From Blastomussa wellsi (taxonomy: Eukaryota > Cnidaria > Anthozoa > Scleractinia > Plerogyridae): a stretch of DNA of 64,000 bases. Within the stretch, counting starts at the first letter, position 1. Each line of letters opens with the position of its first letter. The stretch is taken from positions 6,107,116 to 6,171,115 of the forward strand of contig OX393563.1 in assembly GCA_947652115.1 (NCBI GenBank), written 5' to 3'. The notes beneath the pieces are model-generated. The model saw nothing but the letters and a program-made list of their open reading frames with translations. It was not told where the DNA came from and did no database searches. Shown one piece after another: positions 11,349-23,279 of the stretch. The translations under genes were made by a program, and so were the position numbers.

Positions 11349-14300
11349 ATGGCTATCTTCAATAATATCTTGTTTCTTTCTCTTCTTTCGACTTGTTTGG
11401 CAGCCAGAATTTCAGTATTTCCCATGTTCCTACGAAGTCATTACCTGGTGATGTCAAAACTCGGAAAGGAGCTGGCGGCAAGAGGACATCAGGTACATAT
11501 GCACGGTAGACGGCGCGCGTATAATATAAATTTTGCACGCACCATGCGTCAGCGTCAGTAGTAGTTTTAAGGGTTCAATTCACATTTTTCAGTTATGTTA
11601 AACATAATTTATCACGTACATTTTAAAAGGAGAACTGCTACTTAAAAGACTGAAATGTTTATCTACATGTATGTGCTGTCGAAACGTCTGGTAAGAGAAG
11701 CCGTTTCTAACGCCATTATTGCATCTGGAACAAGCTTTAATTTTATAAAACCCTGGCAGAAACTTAGATTGTAGGATAGAAGCTGATAGTTAACAATTAT
11801 CTTGCGAAATCGCGCGGAATATCGCCTTATACTTATCCGACAAGGCCGTAGGCCGAATTGGCTAAAATCAGGGGATATTCCGCAAGATTGAGCAGGAAAA
11901 TTGTTTTATCATTCAACAAATTGTCAACGAAGCGCTTTTAACGACAAGGAAAGTTGCCGTTATGCGGCCCTTTGCAAGAATTCGACCGAATAAACCTTTT
12001 TCGCTTGGGCGGTTTGTTGCCTCATTACGGACCATCTGATGATACTCTTGAGAATTCTTGCTTTTAAATTTTCAAATATTTGCGTGTATATGAATAAATA
12101 ATTTTTGGATGGACAAAAAAACAATTCTAGAGAATGTCACATGGTCTGTATTGGGAAAACAAACACTCCCAAGCGAAAAAGGTCTTTTGTCGTTACTCAG
12201 AACGTATACCGCAGAATATCTGTCAGCTGTGGTTAACGGATACTGGTAGCATTATGCTTGGGAAGTGTTACAATTTGTTGAATAATAATACAAAGTATAC
12301 CCTGAAAAAATTCAGGGCTTCTACGGGATTCGAAACCGTGACATCCGCGACACCAGTGAGATGCTCTACCAACTGAGCTATGAAGCCACCGTTGGAGCTG
12401 GGTCACATTTATGTTCATATTTTCACGTTAGGAGTGAAATGATACATGATAAGTAATTGAAATAATTCATATGTGAACTGCGGATATATGAAGATGAATG
12501 TGAGCGATGATCATTGCAGCGAATTTCCAATTTAAATTAAACAATGGCCAATTTCGATATATTAAAATTCAGCGTGGTAGCGAGGCCTAGAGGACCCAAA
12601 CAAAGAAACACGGGAAAGAGAAATGTCTTTTGTTCGTGTCCTCTGGGCCTCACTATCAAGATGAGGGTTTCTTCATATGAACCCGGTCAACCGGGCTGGC
12701 TTGGTTACCGAGATGAAAATGGTTTCTGTTCATTACTGGTGACTTTCGGCCCGCTTTCTGAGATGAAAAATTTGAAAAATTGGTGACGCGAACCTTGTTC
12801 AGGCGTGAAATCTAACGGACAAGCCTGGCGAGAATTTCTTGATTTTCATTGTTTAAGAAACCTCAGATTTCCTTTGACTTTACTTTAACTATCAAATGAA
12901 ACTATTCCGAGCTTCATTTTCGAAGAAAAGAGAATCAAAGTAAAATATCGGAAATGTCCATTCTAGCACGAAATGCATTGTATTATTTTCCTCCCGGTAA
13001 CCGGGCTGAAGTGTTCATATGGCAAAATTTCCAGCCTGCTTACCGAGACCCGGTTGGAAAAGCTGAGATCTCGGCAACCGAGCCAGCCCCCTCTCTCAAG
13101 TGAACACGTCGAAATTTTTTAAAGGGCTCAAGGAGTGTGCCGAGATCTTAGGAAACCGGGCCAGCCCAGTCAACCGGGCTCATATGAAGAAACCCTGAAT
13201 TTTAATATTAGCGAAAGTGGCCTATTGGAGTAAAGAAGCCTGAAAAATTCAGGGCTTCTTTACTTTTTTATTCCGTTCGGAACTCTTGTAATAGTTATTG
13301 GAGAGCGATTGGATGATCATGTCGATCCCAGACTCGTACCGAGTCGTCACTTACGGGTTCTGGTAATCGATGAATAATCGAAGTCCAAAATTTTGTGGCC
13401 TATCGATTACTCATCGATGACATCGATTGCTCATTGATGTAATTGATTACCTACTGATGTTATCGATTACTCATCGACTGTTATACTGTGCACTAAAGAC
13501 ACATTTCTCGCTTTCTTGTACCATTTTCTTTTTAGTTTGTGGTTCTTTTATCTGTGTTGGACGTATTTTTCTTTACAAATATGATATAAATGGTTAATGA
13601 ATTAAATCAATGACTAATCAATGCAATCAATGACTAATCGATGAAATCGATAACTAATCGATAACCAAACATTTGGTGGCCTATCGATTACCATTGCTTA
13701 CTCTTTGATTTCCTTGATGTCATTGATGTCATCGATTACTTATGTGTGGTTTGCATCACTGCAGGTGGAGATATACGTTGGTGACATCGGAGCCAGTTAC
13801 GCAACACACGATCCTTTGGTTCGGCTTTACAAAAATCCTGACGAATTTTACCAAGCAACTGGAAGAAGCAGCAGTCTGCATGGCCCAAACCCTGAAGCAA
13901 CTGCTTTCTCCATGATGGCCTTGCTTGCTCCTTTTCACGCCATGTATTGTGACGCACTTCTTTCAAGCAAGGATTCCATGATGAATATAAGCAAAGCCGA
14001 CCTGATCATCGGTGATGGATTGTACCTGTGTTCGTCCCTGATCGCTGATAAATTCTCCTTACCTCATGTGGTCATCGTTACACAAAGTCTAAGCATTCCC
14101 ACAATGCTTGTGTTCGGCTTACCAATGCCGCCAGCTTACGTTCCTCAGTTTAGGTCCAACTTAACCGATCGACTGACTTTTGTGCAAAGGTTGGAGAACT
14201 TCTACAATTGGGTTCTTGTTCACTGGGTGGTATATTTTAGGATGACGCCCCTGTTTCAAGAGTTGAAGCTCAAGTACGAGATTTCTTCTGCAAAGAACTT

Positions 14301-17300
14301 GTATGAGACTCTTGGCAAAGTTGATTTGATCATATCACAAAAGCCGTTAATTTTGGAGTATCCAAGGCCTCTCATGCCATGTGAGTTAGTTACCGTATTG
14401 CTTATTTATTTTTTATTTTATTTAGCTCGCTGCAGGCGACGGTTATTTATACAACAAACCCATTTCAAACATTGACTGTTGCCTGCAGCGGGGATAGCCC
14501 TTTGACTGTGTTGCAAGCTGTCCAACCTCGTTCCCAGGGTCTTTCATCTGCCCGCCTTTAGAACGAGGTTGCACGCTGTCCTTGACCTCTCTCCTTGACC
14601 TCCTAAACTTCTCTCCTCCCCAGAGGTTCGTTGTGGAAATCGGCTGTGTAAGGTGAGTGCAGGTGCAAATGCCTTGGTTTAGCGGAAATCTCTCAGAGAG
14701 TTTCTGCGGAGGAGAGAGCTCCTTGACACTAACGAATGAGTCATCTTGAAATATTTGGCTCACATTTTTCGAGTTTGTCAGGGGGGTTCGGGTTTTGATC
14801 ATCCTTGTTCAGTTTTGGGTTATTTCCACCGTTTTGGTGCCAATTTTACCTCAGCAAACTACAATTTTGAGATGTGAAGACAATTTTTTACTGCGTACTC
14901 TCTTCATAAAACATAGGCCCGCACTTGTACGTAGCCATCGGAACGCGTGAACTTTGTCGATTGGGATATCATTAATGGTGTCTCTTCGTGATTTTATTTT
15001 TACTAGAAACGACTAGTCCGGCCAGAAATAATCATCTCTTTAAGTGGTTCCTTTTTTAGGCTGAGTTATATCATCGTTGGAGGAACACGAACAGAATTAC
15101 GAACCTGAGTATTTGCTTGGTGTTCTCATTGGTTCATCGTACCTTTGTTTGTTTTGACTGTGGTTTTACAACACATAAATTAAAGCAACTACGCCACATG
15201 AAACAGCTTAACAAATAGTGATTGCCTTTTTGTTCTGTTTTCAGATACCAAAGTGGTCGGTCCATTTCTGCCAGCTCCTGTCAATCCTCTTTCCCACGAA
15301 TGGGATCAATTTATGCAAAGCGCAGACCCGGAAGTGGTAATCCTAGTATCATTCGGTTCTATTATTCAAACGTTAAACGACAAGATTATGAGCGTGTTGG
15401 TAGAAGCCTTTGCGAGATTGCCACAAAAGATTATCTGGAAACAAGGGTCAACAGGTAAATGAAGTACTTCATCAACTCCAGCTCCAGGTCTCACTGGGGG
15501 ATACCTTTTGAAAGTTGACAATTGACTGTTGATCACAGTCTTTTTTTGTCTCCAAAGTTTTGCATAAGCATTGTTTCCAGTTTCTCATGGGACTTACAAT
15601 GGTCCCAAGAGAAAACAAAAACAATGCTTATGCTTATGCAAAATGTTGGGGACAAACAAAGAGTATTATGGTATTTTCTGAAGTGGCCTATTAAAGAAGC
15701 TACGTCACGATATTTTGTGTTATTATTTGCAATGAACCAAATTGCCCTTAAAACGTAGGGAACCTAAAACTAATAGTTTAAAAAGGAAAAAAGGAACAAG
15801 GACGGTTGAGGATGGAGAAGATTGAAACGGATTGCAAATGACGATTTTGAAAAATTTAGGCTAAATTTTTTTAAAAGGCACAAACCGTGGGGCGAGGTAG
15901 CAGCTCTCGTAAAGTCTCACATGAATGGCTCGATACCCTGCGTGGACACAATAAAACAAACAACAGGAAAAATGCCCCTAGCCCCTAAAACAATAGCAAC
16001 TGTTACCAGTGGAATACAATACGAGAGCTTACACCACCGAAACCGTGACGGAGCTCAGTCACAATATTTTGGGACTTTTTTGTGACAAACCAAAATCACC
16101 TTAAAATGAAGGAAAACTCTAAATATCAGTCTACTAAGGGAAAAATGTCGAAGATGCAATAATACGCCAAACAGGATCAAAAACGGCTAAAGTATTTAGA
16201 GATCAGCTCGGGTAGCCTATACTTACCACTATATTATTTCAACAATGACAGATAGTCATGTGAAAAACTTGATGCGAACCCGGTTTTTATCTGTTCACTT
16301 ACCGACATCTCACGGCTTAAAACTTTCGTCACACAATGAAACTTACAGTCTTTCCCGTAAAACCGTGAACACCAGAAATGTTTATGGAATGTTGTGTTAC
16401 AAAGAAAAAGCCAATCAGGTGTGAGAAAACTAAACCGCAAACAGCAACGGTCATTAGTTTGTGGTTTTGAGGTTTGTTCGCGTGTCCTGAACTTTGCTGC
16501 GATTGGTCACTACACAATAAACATTCCAGAAATTTTTTCTGGTGTTCACGGTTTTACGGGAAAGACTGTAAATCGTGCTATTGTCTCTTCCTTTCCGTAA
16601 CAGTGAACACCAAATTTTCATACAGTGAAAACATCAAGGTAGCTTCGTGGATTCCTCAAAATGACATCCTGGGTCACAGCAAAACAAAGCTTTTTTTCGG
16701 CCATGCCGGCGGCAATGGGATGATGGAATCAATTTATCACGGGGTGCCTATGGTGTGTGCACCATTCTACGCCGATCAGTACGACAACTCCCTTATTGCC
16801 AAGACGATGGGTTTTGCTGAAATAGTGGATCTTGACAAGACGACGCCTGATGAACTGGTCAGCGTTATACTTAAAGTACTCTCAGACCAGAGGTGAACCA
16901 ATTTACTTTATGATGCCCCCCTCCCCAGGGAGACCATTAAAGATATTGGGACGGACCATTAGAAAAGTGATGGCGGGGATTTTGGGTTCGCATGAATTAC
17001 TTTTGGGCATATTTATTGTATTTTTTACTGACATTTCTCCCTTGCACGAATTTTTTTCCAATTGCTATGTCAGTGTAATGAAGCTATGAAAGGAGTGATA
17101 TCATTGTGATGCCGCCAGGAGCTTTGGAGCTTTGGCTGACTCATTCGAGTTATCTCCTGTGACAGTATAACCCTTTAAAAGCTTGCAAATCATGCCATCA
17201 GCGACATGACCCCGTGTTTAATTTAGACAATGTGGGGAGTGTTCAACCCCACCCCCCTCACACAGAGACACCTGACTGACAAATGCCGAGCTTTTGGATT

Positions 17301-17630
17301 AAGTAACATTGTGTGTTCTTTTGCAGCTACCGAGATTCTGCAATGCGCGTGTCAAAGTCTATCAGACTTCTGCCTCGAAAGCCTGTCCACGAGGCCGCTG
17401 ACTGGGTGGAGTACACGCTGGCTCAAGGGAATCTGCAATACCTCAGACCACGTGGCGTGGATATGCCATTCCACGAGCTTTATTTCCTCGATGTCGTGTT
17501 GGCGTTACATTTGTTGCTTATCAGTGCTTTTGTCATCGTTAAGATAGTGCTTGCACGGTTTTTCCGTGTTTCGGGAGGTAATAACAACATAGCTTGTACT
17601 AGCCATGATAACAAGATGAAAAAGTCCTAG
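11349..17630 (+). CDS. UDP-glucuronosyltransferase (gene UGT 2, complete, 5 exons)
   Basis: The coding exons are 11349-11492, 13765-14380, 15245-15454, 16604-16892 and 17327-17630, joining to 1563 nt (520 residues). A signal peptide covers about residues 1-18. The catalytic His is residue 31 in FPMFLRSHY. The catalytic Asp is residue 132 in ADLIIGDGLYLC. The C-terminal half starts with VVGPFLPAPVNPL and contains the signature from WIPQNDILGH to ADQYDN, with GHAGGNG and HGVPM in between. A single membrane helix is followed by a longer tail than in its neighbours, ending KMKKS, which still fits K-x-K-x-x for ER retention. Exon phases and the 144/616/210/289 lengths match UGT 1 and UGT 3, so they arose by whole-gene duplication. 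It faces UGT 3 tail-to-tail, with about 1 kb between stop codons. Both catalytic residues are present, so activity is expected; the substrate is unknown. Confidence 0.9.
11985..12193. mobile_element. MITE in UGT 2 intron 1 (family M2, copy 2)
   Basis: ACCTTTTTCGCTTGGGCGGT at the left pairs with CTCCCAAGCGAAAAAGGT at the right, and TACGGACCATCTGATG pairs loosely with CACATGGTCTGTA. The ends resemble the element at 6911-7102. Confidence 0.65.
12299..12390 (-). repeat. tRNA-like sequence, probably a SINE head
   Basis: On the minus strand the order is GGCTTCATAGCTCAGTTGG, TAGAGC, then GGTTTCGAATCCC and TAGAAGCC. This mimics a tRNA D arm and T arm with a near-pairing acceptor stem. The B box has one extra T and no proper five-pair anticodon stem forms, so a working tRNA is unlikely. 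It is followed by a short hairpin CCTGAATTTTTTCAGG, and a similar hairpin recurs at about 13234-13262, as in a SINE tail. Confidence 0.55.
12665..13196. mobile_element. Non-autonomous DNA transposon, about 530 bp, in UGT 2 intron 1
   Basis: The left end AGGGTTTCTTCATATGAACC and the right end CTCATATGAAGAAACCCT are inverted repeats, extended by GTCAACCGGGCTGG-type blocks on both sides. Further CCGGGCTG/CAGCCCGG pieces occur inside, as if the ends had been duplicated internally. A smaller inverted pair (about 12578-12655, around GAGGCC-AGAGGAC) lies just to the left. Confidence 0.7.
13370..13740 (+). repeat. Degenerate ATCGATTACTCATCGATG minisatellite
   Basis: Two blocks (about 13370-13480 and 13600-13740) repeat variants of ATCGATTACTCATCGATG, partly in inverted form. 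Each contains TGGTGGCCTATCGATTAC or a close match. The array stops only about 25 bp before the acceptor of UGT 2 exon 2 (13764). Confidence 0.7.
15544..15657. mobile_element. Fold-back element in UGT 2 intron 3
   Basis: TTTGTCTCCAAAGTTTTGCA followed by TAAGCATTGTTT is mirrored by AAACAATGCTTA and TGCAAAATGTTGGGGACAAA. The central CTCATGGGAC and GTCCCAAGAG pair also, so almost the whole 114 bp can form one hairpin. Confidence 0.7.
16338..16580. repeat. Inverted repeat adjoining UGT 2 exon 4
   Basis: TTACAGTCTTTCCCGTAAAA followed by CCGTGAACACCAG at about 16345-16377 is mirrored by CTGGTGTTCACGG and TTTTACGGGAAAGACTGTAA at about 16539-16571. A third degenerate copy of the arm, CCGTAACAGTGAACACC, spans the splice acceptor of exon 4 at 16603/16604. 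Confidence 0.6.
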
Positions 17631-18663
17631 GAATTCAATCAAATCCACGTGTGCACCAAAACGTTTGTGTAGTTTGTTGCGGAAACGTTCAAGTTAACAC
17701 GCCTTTATTGTTTTTGCTGCTTAACTTAGTGGTATTGACGTTAAATGGAGGGGGTGAATAGGGGTACGCGGATCCGCCAATCCGTGCTATTTTTTGGCCA
17801 AATCCATCAATCCGCCACTATTTTCGTTCAAATCCGCATTCACATTCCTTGAAAACTTTCTTTGTAATAATTTCACTGGAACGACGGTAGATGTTGCTTT
17901 TTATGTCAATTTTTAAAGCAGTAAAGCGTGGTTTGGGTCTCGTCCAAACAGCAACCATTTGAACCATTTGCCCAAAAATCTCCCAAATTGCCTTGCCCAA
18001 AATTCTCTTGCTGCCCAAAAAATCTGAGTTGCCCAAAATTTGGGGGGAGGGTTGCAGCTCCCCCGTCCCCATCCCATTCCGGCCCGTACGCCTATTTATA
18101 TGAATATGCTCTTATCTGAGCCTTAATACATTCTGATTTGTTGACGAAAACTCTCCTCAATGCTCCTGCTCAGTGATTGCTACTGCACATGCCAGGTTTG
18201 GATAACTCGTAAAGTTTCGTTAACACAACAACAACAGTAACTCTTCATTGATCTTTATTTGCTCAGTACACAGAATGGAAATAAAATGCGGAGAGAAACT
18301 CTGTAGTATAATGATGTTGTGTAATAATTGCTATGTATGAGCACGATGGCTAAAGGCTGGTTTTCACTTGCGCACAAGCATAAGCATAACAACATAAGCA
18401 TGAGCATAAAAAGAACAAACACACTTGTTTTTCTCTCATGTTGTTTACACGAGGAATCACCGCGACATAAGGCGACATAAGCATAAGCACAGGAGAAAGG
18501 ACAGTGCCCGTTCTTCTTGTGCTTATGTCGTTATGCTTTAAGTGAACCGTTAGGTCAGGTTGCCATGGCTATATTTTGTGAGAAAGGGTGCAGTCCTGAT
18601 TTGACAGCCTATCAACAAATAGTAACAGATGAAAAAAAATTGAAAAATGAGAATTGCCCCGTT
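17631..18663. other. Tail-to-tail gap between UGT 2 and UGT 3
   Basis: No gene is supported. Several degenerate CCCAAAAT-type repeats occur around 17970-18040, and a fold-back element occupies 18352-18555. Both UGT transcripts must end here, but no unambiguous poly(A) signal could be assigned. Confidence 0.5.
18352..18555. mobile_element. Fold-back MITE rich in CATAAGCATAAC motifs
   Basis: The left arm contains GGTTTTCACTTGCGCACAAG and AACAACATAAGCAT. The right arm has GTGCTTATGTCGTTATGC and AAGTGAACC, roughly the reverse complement. A weaker match with AAGCACAAACATAAGCATAA is near 43490. Confidence 0.6.
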
Positions 18664-20991
18664 TCATTGTGTTTTCTCTTTTTCTTGTGACTTTGAGCAT
18701 TTCTTTACAATCAACTTTATAACATATCTGACACATAACAAGATGCTAAACAACAGTAGTACTGCTACAGACAGTACATCTAAAAGGTAAAGCTTGTAAA
18801 ACGGTAGATCCAGGCTCTTGGGTCGGAGAAACGGTAAGCCACCTTGAGCCTCGGTATACTCTACCCAGTCAGCGGCTTCTTGTATAGGAGTTCGGGGTCG
18901 AAATCTCATAGAGCGAGAAACTCGAGCTGCATTCTCCCGGTAGCTACAAGGTAAAAGGGGGTGATTGTTAAATAAAGTGAAACAAGATGTATTTTAAAGT
19001 TGTAAGACTCCAGCGTATTTGCTAAATGTGAATTTTTTAAAACGCTGGAAATTAAACACTGTTAGTGTACATAACCGTGAGCGCAAAAAGGCGATGTGTA
19101 GAATCCGATGCCTTCAAGTCCCTTTTGCTATGCGATCAGTGAGGAGTGTCCATCGGGCAGGAAAACATGACAACTCCCGTTATTTCTGTTTTCCAATTAA
19201 ATTATACGGTTAAGATACCAAGCACCTTCTCGACTTGAAGCGAGAACGAAATTCCCTTCTCATCTCGCTTTATCCCATTTGGTCTTTCATTCTGTCTTGC
19301 GATAAAGAAAATAATATTCACTGCCTAGGACTTTGATTCTGAGAACATTCAAGAATATCTCGTCAAAAACGGGCAATAGCTCTACTTTCTGTGAAACAGA
19401 ATGAGTCAACCATGTGATTCCATACAATTCAAAATGGCGGCGCACGGGAATACAGCTGTTTCGAGAAAAGTTGCCGGCGGGAAAAGTGCACGCCACAACC
19501 CGAAAGGTATTGTGGGTACTTTTAGTTCACCGTTTCTTGCCTTCAGCTGAAAAAATCGCACGAGAACACTGATTTTTTTATTCTCCCTTCAGTTTTAAGC
19601 TATGTTTTTCCGAAAGTGAAGGCTTCCTTGAAAGTTAACATACCTTTGGTTGTTGATGACCATATTTATAGTTTTCACAAGTATTTCCTCGGTTATCGTG
19701 TTTGGAAATAGTACTTCACCGATCCCATAGTGCTTTGCAGTGACAGAGTTGTCAAACTGGTCGCCAAAGAAAGGCATAAAAATCACGGGGACTCCATGGT
19801 AACCTGCCTCCAACATTCCATTCATTCCCCCGTGTCCAATAAACAGACGTGTCTTCGGATGCCCGAGAATATCGTTCTGTGGAAGCCAGGAAGAAACTTT
19901 GACGTTGTTTCCAAGTGCCAGGTCTTTGCCTTCTGTATGAGCAAGCGAACAAAAATCTGACTAAACACTAAACATTTCTTTCAACATTTTAACATTGTGA
20001 AACTATATGGCACGTGGTAAATTTGTAATATTGAAACTGCTCTGGGCAAAATGTTCTTTAAACGGTGCAATCTCGTGAGGCATGCATTAATTCAAGTGCG
20101 AAATTGATTCGAATTCGAATGACTTCTTCCGCAAAAGTGCTCACTTTGCTCTTTGACGCTATTTTATGTCTTTTATGTCTTGATTTCTATTACAAACTCA
20201 TTGATTTAGAGACCCAACTATTCTCGACCGAGTTTTCCAGGGGCAAATCGCAATTTTCCGTAGCCCCTTTGCAATCGAACAGTCCTATAACACGTGATTT
20301 AAGGTTACAAAAATGAACGCTTCAAGTTCAAGAAATGTTAATAACAAGATGTCCCGCCCAAATTGAGATCTAGATCTGAATTCGTAAAATACAAAACTGG
20401 ACGTGAATTAACTAGACGAAAAGGACCGAACAGCGCCAGAAGGAGTTCTTTTGCGTTGTTATACGTGAATGTGAAATACTAGTGCATCTACCCACGGAAA
20501 TTTTTTAAAGATTTAGCTAAGCGACAGCTCAAGAGACGTATGTAGCAAGGTAGCATAGTTTTCCTATACTGAACTAACTTGTTTTCAGGTTCCAGATGAC
20601 ACGCTGGGATAAACTAGAGAATGCTTTAGCCATTACTTGACGAGTCTCATTCGTCATGATAGCAATGGTACCAAATGACACAACAATGACTCCATCGTCA
20701 CTAGACCCCTTCACAAACCTCTCTAACTCATCCGGAAGGGGCTTTGCAGGACCCGGGAGAAGAGGTCCAACCATTTTGGTATCTGTAAACAAAAGCACGC
20801 AAATCTTCAACCTCATTAATCACCACCTCAAAGAAAGCAAGAGAAAAACTCTTATTGTTAAGAGTTGTTAAGAGTTCTTATTGTTTAGAGTTGTTCTTAT
20901 TGTTGCAAAACGCCACTGAGAAAAAAAAAAGAATTTGTATAGTGTGTATAGTGCCCCAATTAGTCTATTAGGCCTATTCGCATAGATGCTT

Positions 20992-21036
<45 letters not shown>

Positions 21037-23261
21037 GTTATCGTCATCGTCATCGTCATCGTCATCATCTCATGAGGAGAGGACTTCTCTTCCAGAAGTG
21101 CTCATGATGCTTGAAATCTAAAATTTGAATCGATGTGCTGTAAGCAAATCTAAATATTACAAGAAAACAGGAAAACAAAGCTTACTCACTTGGCAGGAGT
21201 GGACGTGGATAATCAATGGCGAAATTTGTCTGGACTATGATAATATCAACTGCATCAAAAGTCTGCTGTAAGCTTTTATCCGGTGTGATGTTATACTTTT
21301 CTTTCAATTCTTGATACAAGGGCAACATAACGTAAGCAGAGCCAATTCTACTCGATAACCACATCAGCGTGTTCTTTGCCCTGTCAATGAAGCTCATGCT
21401 GTCTGTCATTGCAGAAAACCCCTGGGGTATGTAGGAGGGAAGTGATTCGAAATTTAGTGGTAGTGTTCCGGTGGCGGTGCTGAGCGAACTTGTCAGGATA
21501 GTTACATGAGGCAAGGAGAATTTATCCGCAATCAGGAACGAGCACAGAAACAAGGCGTCCCCGATTACTAGGTCAGCGGACTTGATTTCGTTCAAGAGCT
21601 CTTGGTTGCTAAGTTGTACGTCACAGTAGGCTTTGAGACTTCCTACTAGAATACGCGACAACTTCAAGTGATGTTGAAATCCTGTGCCCGCCATTTGATT
21701 GAGATCAAAGTTGGCCATGATATCCGGACATTTGAACAGCCGGACCATGGGGTCGTTGTTTTCGTGGGTCCAGTCATCGCAATCTCCAATGCTGATAACA
21801 ACCTGCCGATGTACGCAGATGTGAGAAATCTACCTCGTTATCATCAACCTCGTTCCCAGGGTCTCTCTCTCACCGCCCCCTGGAGGACAGGACCCTGGAA
21901 ACGACGTTGTGTTATTATGTGTACTCAGATGTATTAAAGATTCGACGACACCTTTTTGGATTTCCTGTCAGTATGACATTGCTAATATATATATATTATT
22001 TTTACGCAGCCTAACATAATGGATGCAATGACATTTCTAGCCTGCGAACGCAGATGTATTTCCGGGTACGAGGTAGACTGCGAGCAGTCTCTATTTTGCT
22101 CCAAAATCCGTAACGAGAGCCAAAATTTGCGAGTGTTATTTTCGAGGGGCGAGCGGCAAATCCGCGAGCCGCGAGTTTCGTGGGCTTTCGTTACGGATTT
22201 TGGAGCAAAATAGAGACTGCTCGCAGTCTAGATACGAGGCAGGGTAGCACTGCTGAGAAAACGAACCGCGCATGCACATGAAGTCACGATTCTCAAGGTG
22301 GTCATCGTCAGCAAGGACAGATATGATCGAGGACGACATTTAATTGTGATTGAAAGTTTCCTGATTAAAGATCATTAGATTAGATGATCTTATGCCAAAC
22401 GTACAAACGATGCCTACAGCAAAAATGGAAAAAAACAAGAAAAAAAACATATGAATTGAAGGTGGAAATTGAGAGGCAATTAATTAAACAAATATTCAGG
22501 GAGATTCGTTAAAAATTGGCAAAATGTCAACATTTTCAGACATTCTCTCGTTTTTCCGCGGTTTAGGCAGGGTCAAACCCACCAAAATCAAACCAACTTC
22601 TTCAGTATGTTTGTTTTTGCCCAGAATTATAGCGTGACAAGTTTGTTATGTGACATGAACTATAGCCTTATATGATATGATATGATATTAGCATATCGTG
22701 GACGTATTAAGGTCACAATCTGTGCCGCGCCGTTTTACAGCTCTGCCGTGCACAATGAAATATTAAGGACGTATGATTGTACACCACAAACTAAACAACA
22801 TGCAATCCACTGGTGTTTTGAACTTAAGGGCGAAACTTTGCAAATTAGTTCCCCTTAGTAACCCCTTGATGTTTCTTTGCATGCGAACGTACATGGAATG
22901 CGTATTTTGTTTTCGGTCATAGTATGGTCACAAATGCCGTTTTCTCGTTGTTGGTCCGATATGGCATGGACACATCGAAATCCACCTTGTTTTTCCTTCT
23001 TCTTGGTTAATTACTACTTCAGAACAAGTAATCGGGAATGTGTCCTGCGCCCTCATCCAGCCATAATACTCAGCTCATCTCCCTAAATCTGATGATATAT
23101 GAATGACACAGGTATACCTCGTGTCCCCTGCTTTGAAGCTCTTTCGCCAGTTTGGAGAAGATGAGGTAATGACTCCTTCCACGCATCGGAAAAGCCACAA
23201 ATTTTGCAGCAAAAGAAGTAGATATGAGTGTCAGAGCTATGAAAGTTTGCAGCAATGCCAT
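18664..23261 (-). CDS. UDP-glucuronosyltransferase (gene UGT 3, complete, 5 exons)
   Basis: On the minus strand the coding exons are 23118-23261, 21190-21802, 20579-20782, 19644-19932 and 18664-18943, joining to 1530 nt (509 residues). A second in-frame ATG lies 18 nt upstream (23279). I prefer 23261 because it gives the 144-bp exon seen in UGT 1 and UGT 2. A signal peptide is followed by FPMRGRSHY with catalytic His31, then ADLVIGDALFLC with catalytic Asp130. The signature runs from WLPQNDILGH to GDQFDN. It has GHGG rather than the GHAG of its neighbours, and GDQ instead of ADQ. One membrane helix precedes a lysine-rich tail ending KEKTQ, the ER-retrieval pattern. A TGACTCA (AP-1-like) site lies about 75 bp upstream of the ATG at 23337-23343. 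This is the only UGT here on the minus strand, so an inversion accompanied its duplication. Confidence 0.9.
20992..21069 (+). repeat. CAT trinucleotide microsatellite
   Basis: About 26 units of ATC/CAT, with later CGTCAT interruptions, lie in UGT 3 intron 2. The minus-strand Met-rich open frame crossing it is an artefact. Confidence 0.9.
22075..22229. mobile_element. MITE with about 42-bp inverted repeats in UGT 3 intron 1
   Basis: The left arm AGACTGCGAGCAGTCTCTAT continues TTTGCTCCAAAATCCGTAACGA. The right arm is its perfect complement, from TCGTTACGGATTTTGGAGCA to ATAGAGACTGCTCGCAGTCT. GACTGCGAGCAGTC is itself a palindrome. Arms that perfect suggest recent activity. Confidence 0.85.
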
Positions 23262-23279
23262 AGTGAGTATTATCGTCAC

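Noticed and set aside
12299..12390. Functional tRNA gene on the minus strand
   Set aside because: The A and B boxes are present but the B box has an extra T and no proper anticodon stem forms. A SINE-like hairpin tail follows.
13370..13740. CRISPR-like array
   Set aside because: Units are irregular, overlapping and partly inverted with no unique spacers of constant size, in a eukaryotic intron.
20868..21068. Met-rich protein on the minus strand
   Set aside because: It is the translation of the CAT microsatellite.
23262..23279. Upstream ATG as the start of UGT 3
   Set aside because: It would add six residues absent from UGT 1 and UGT 2 and spoil the shared 144-bp exon; it remains possible.
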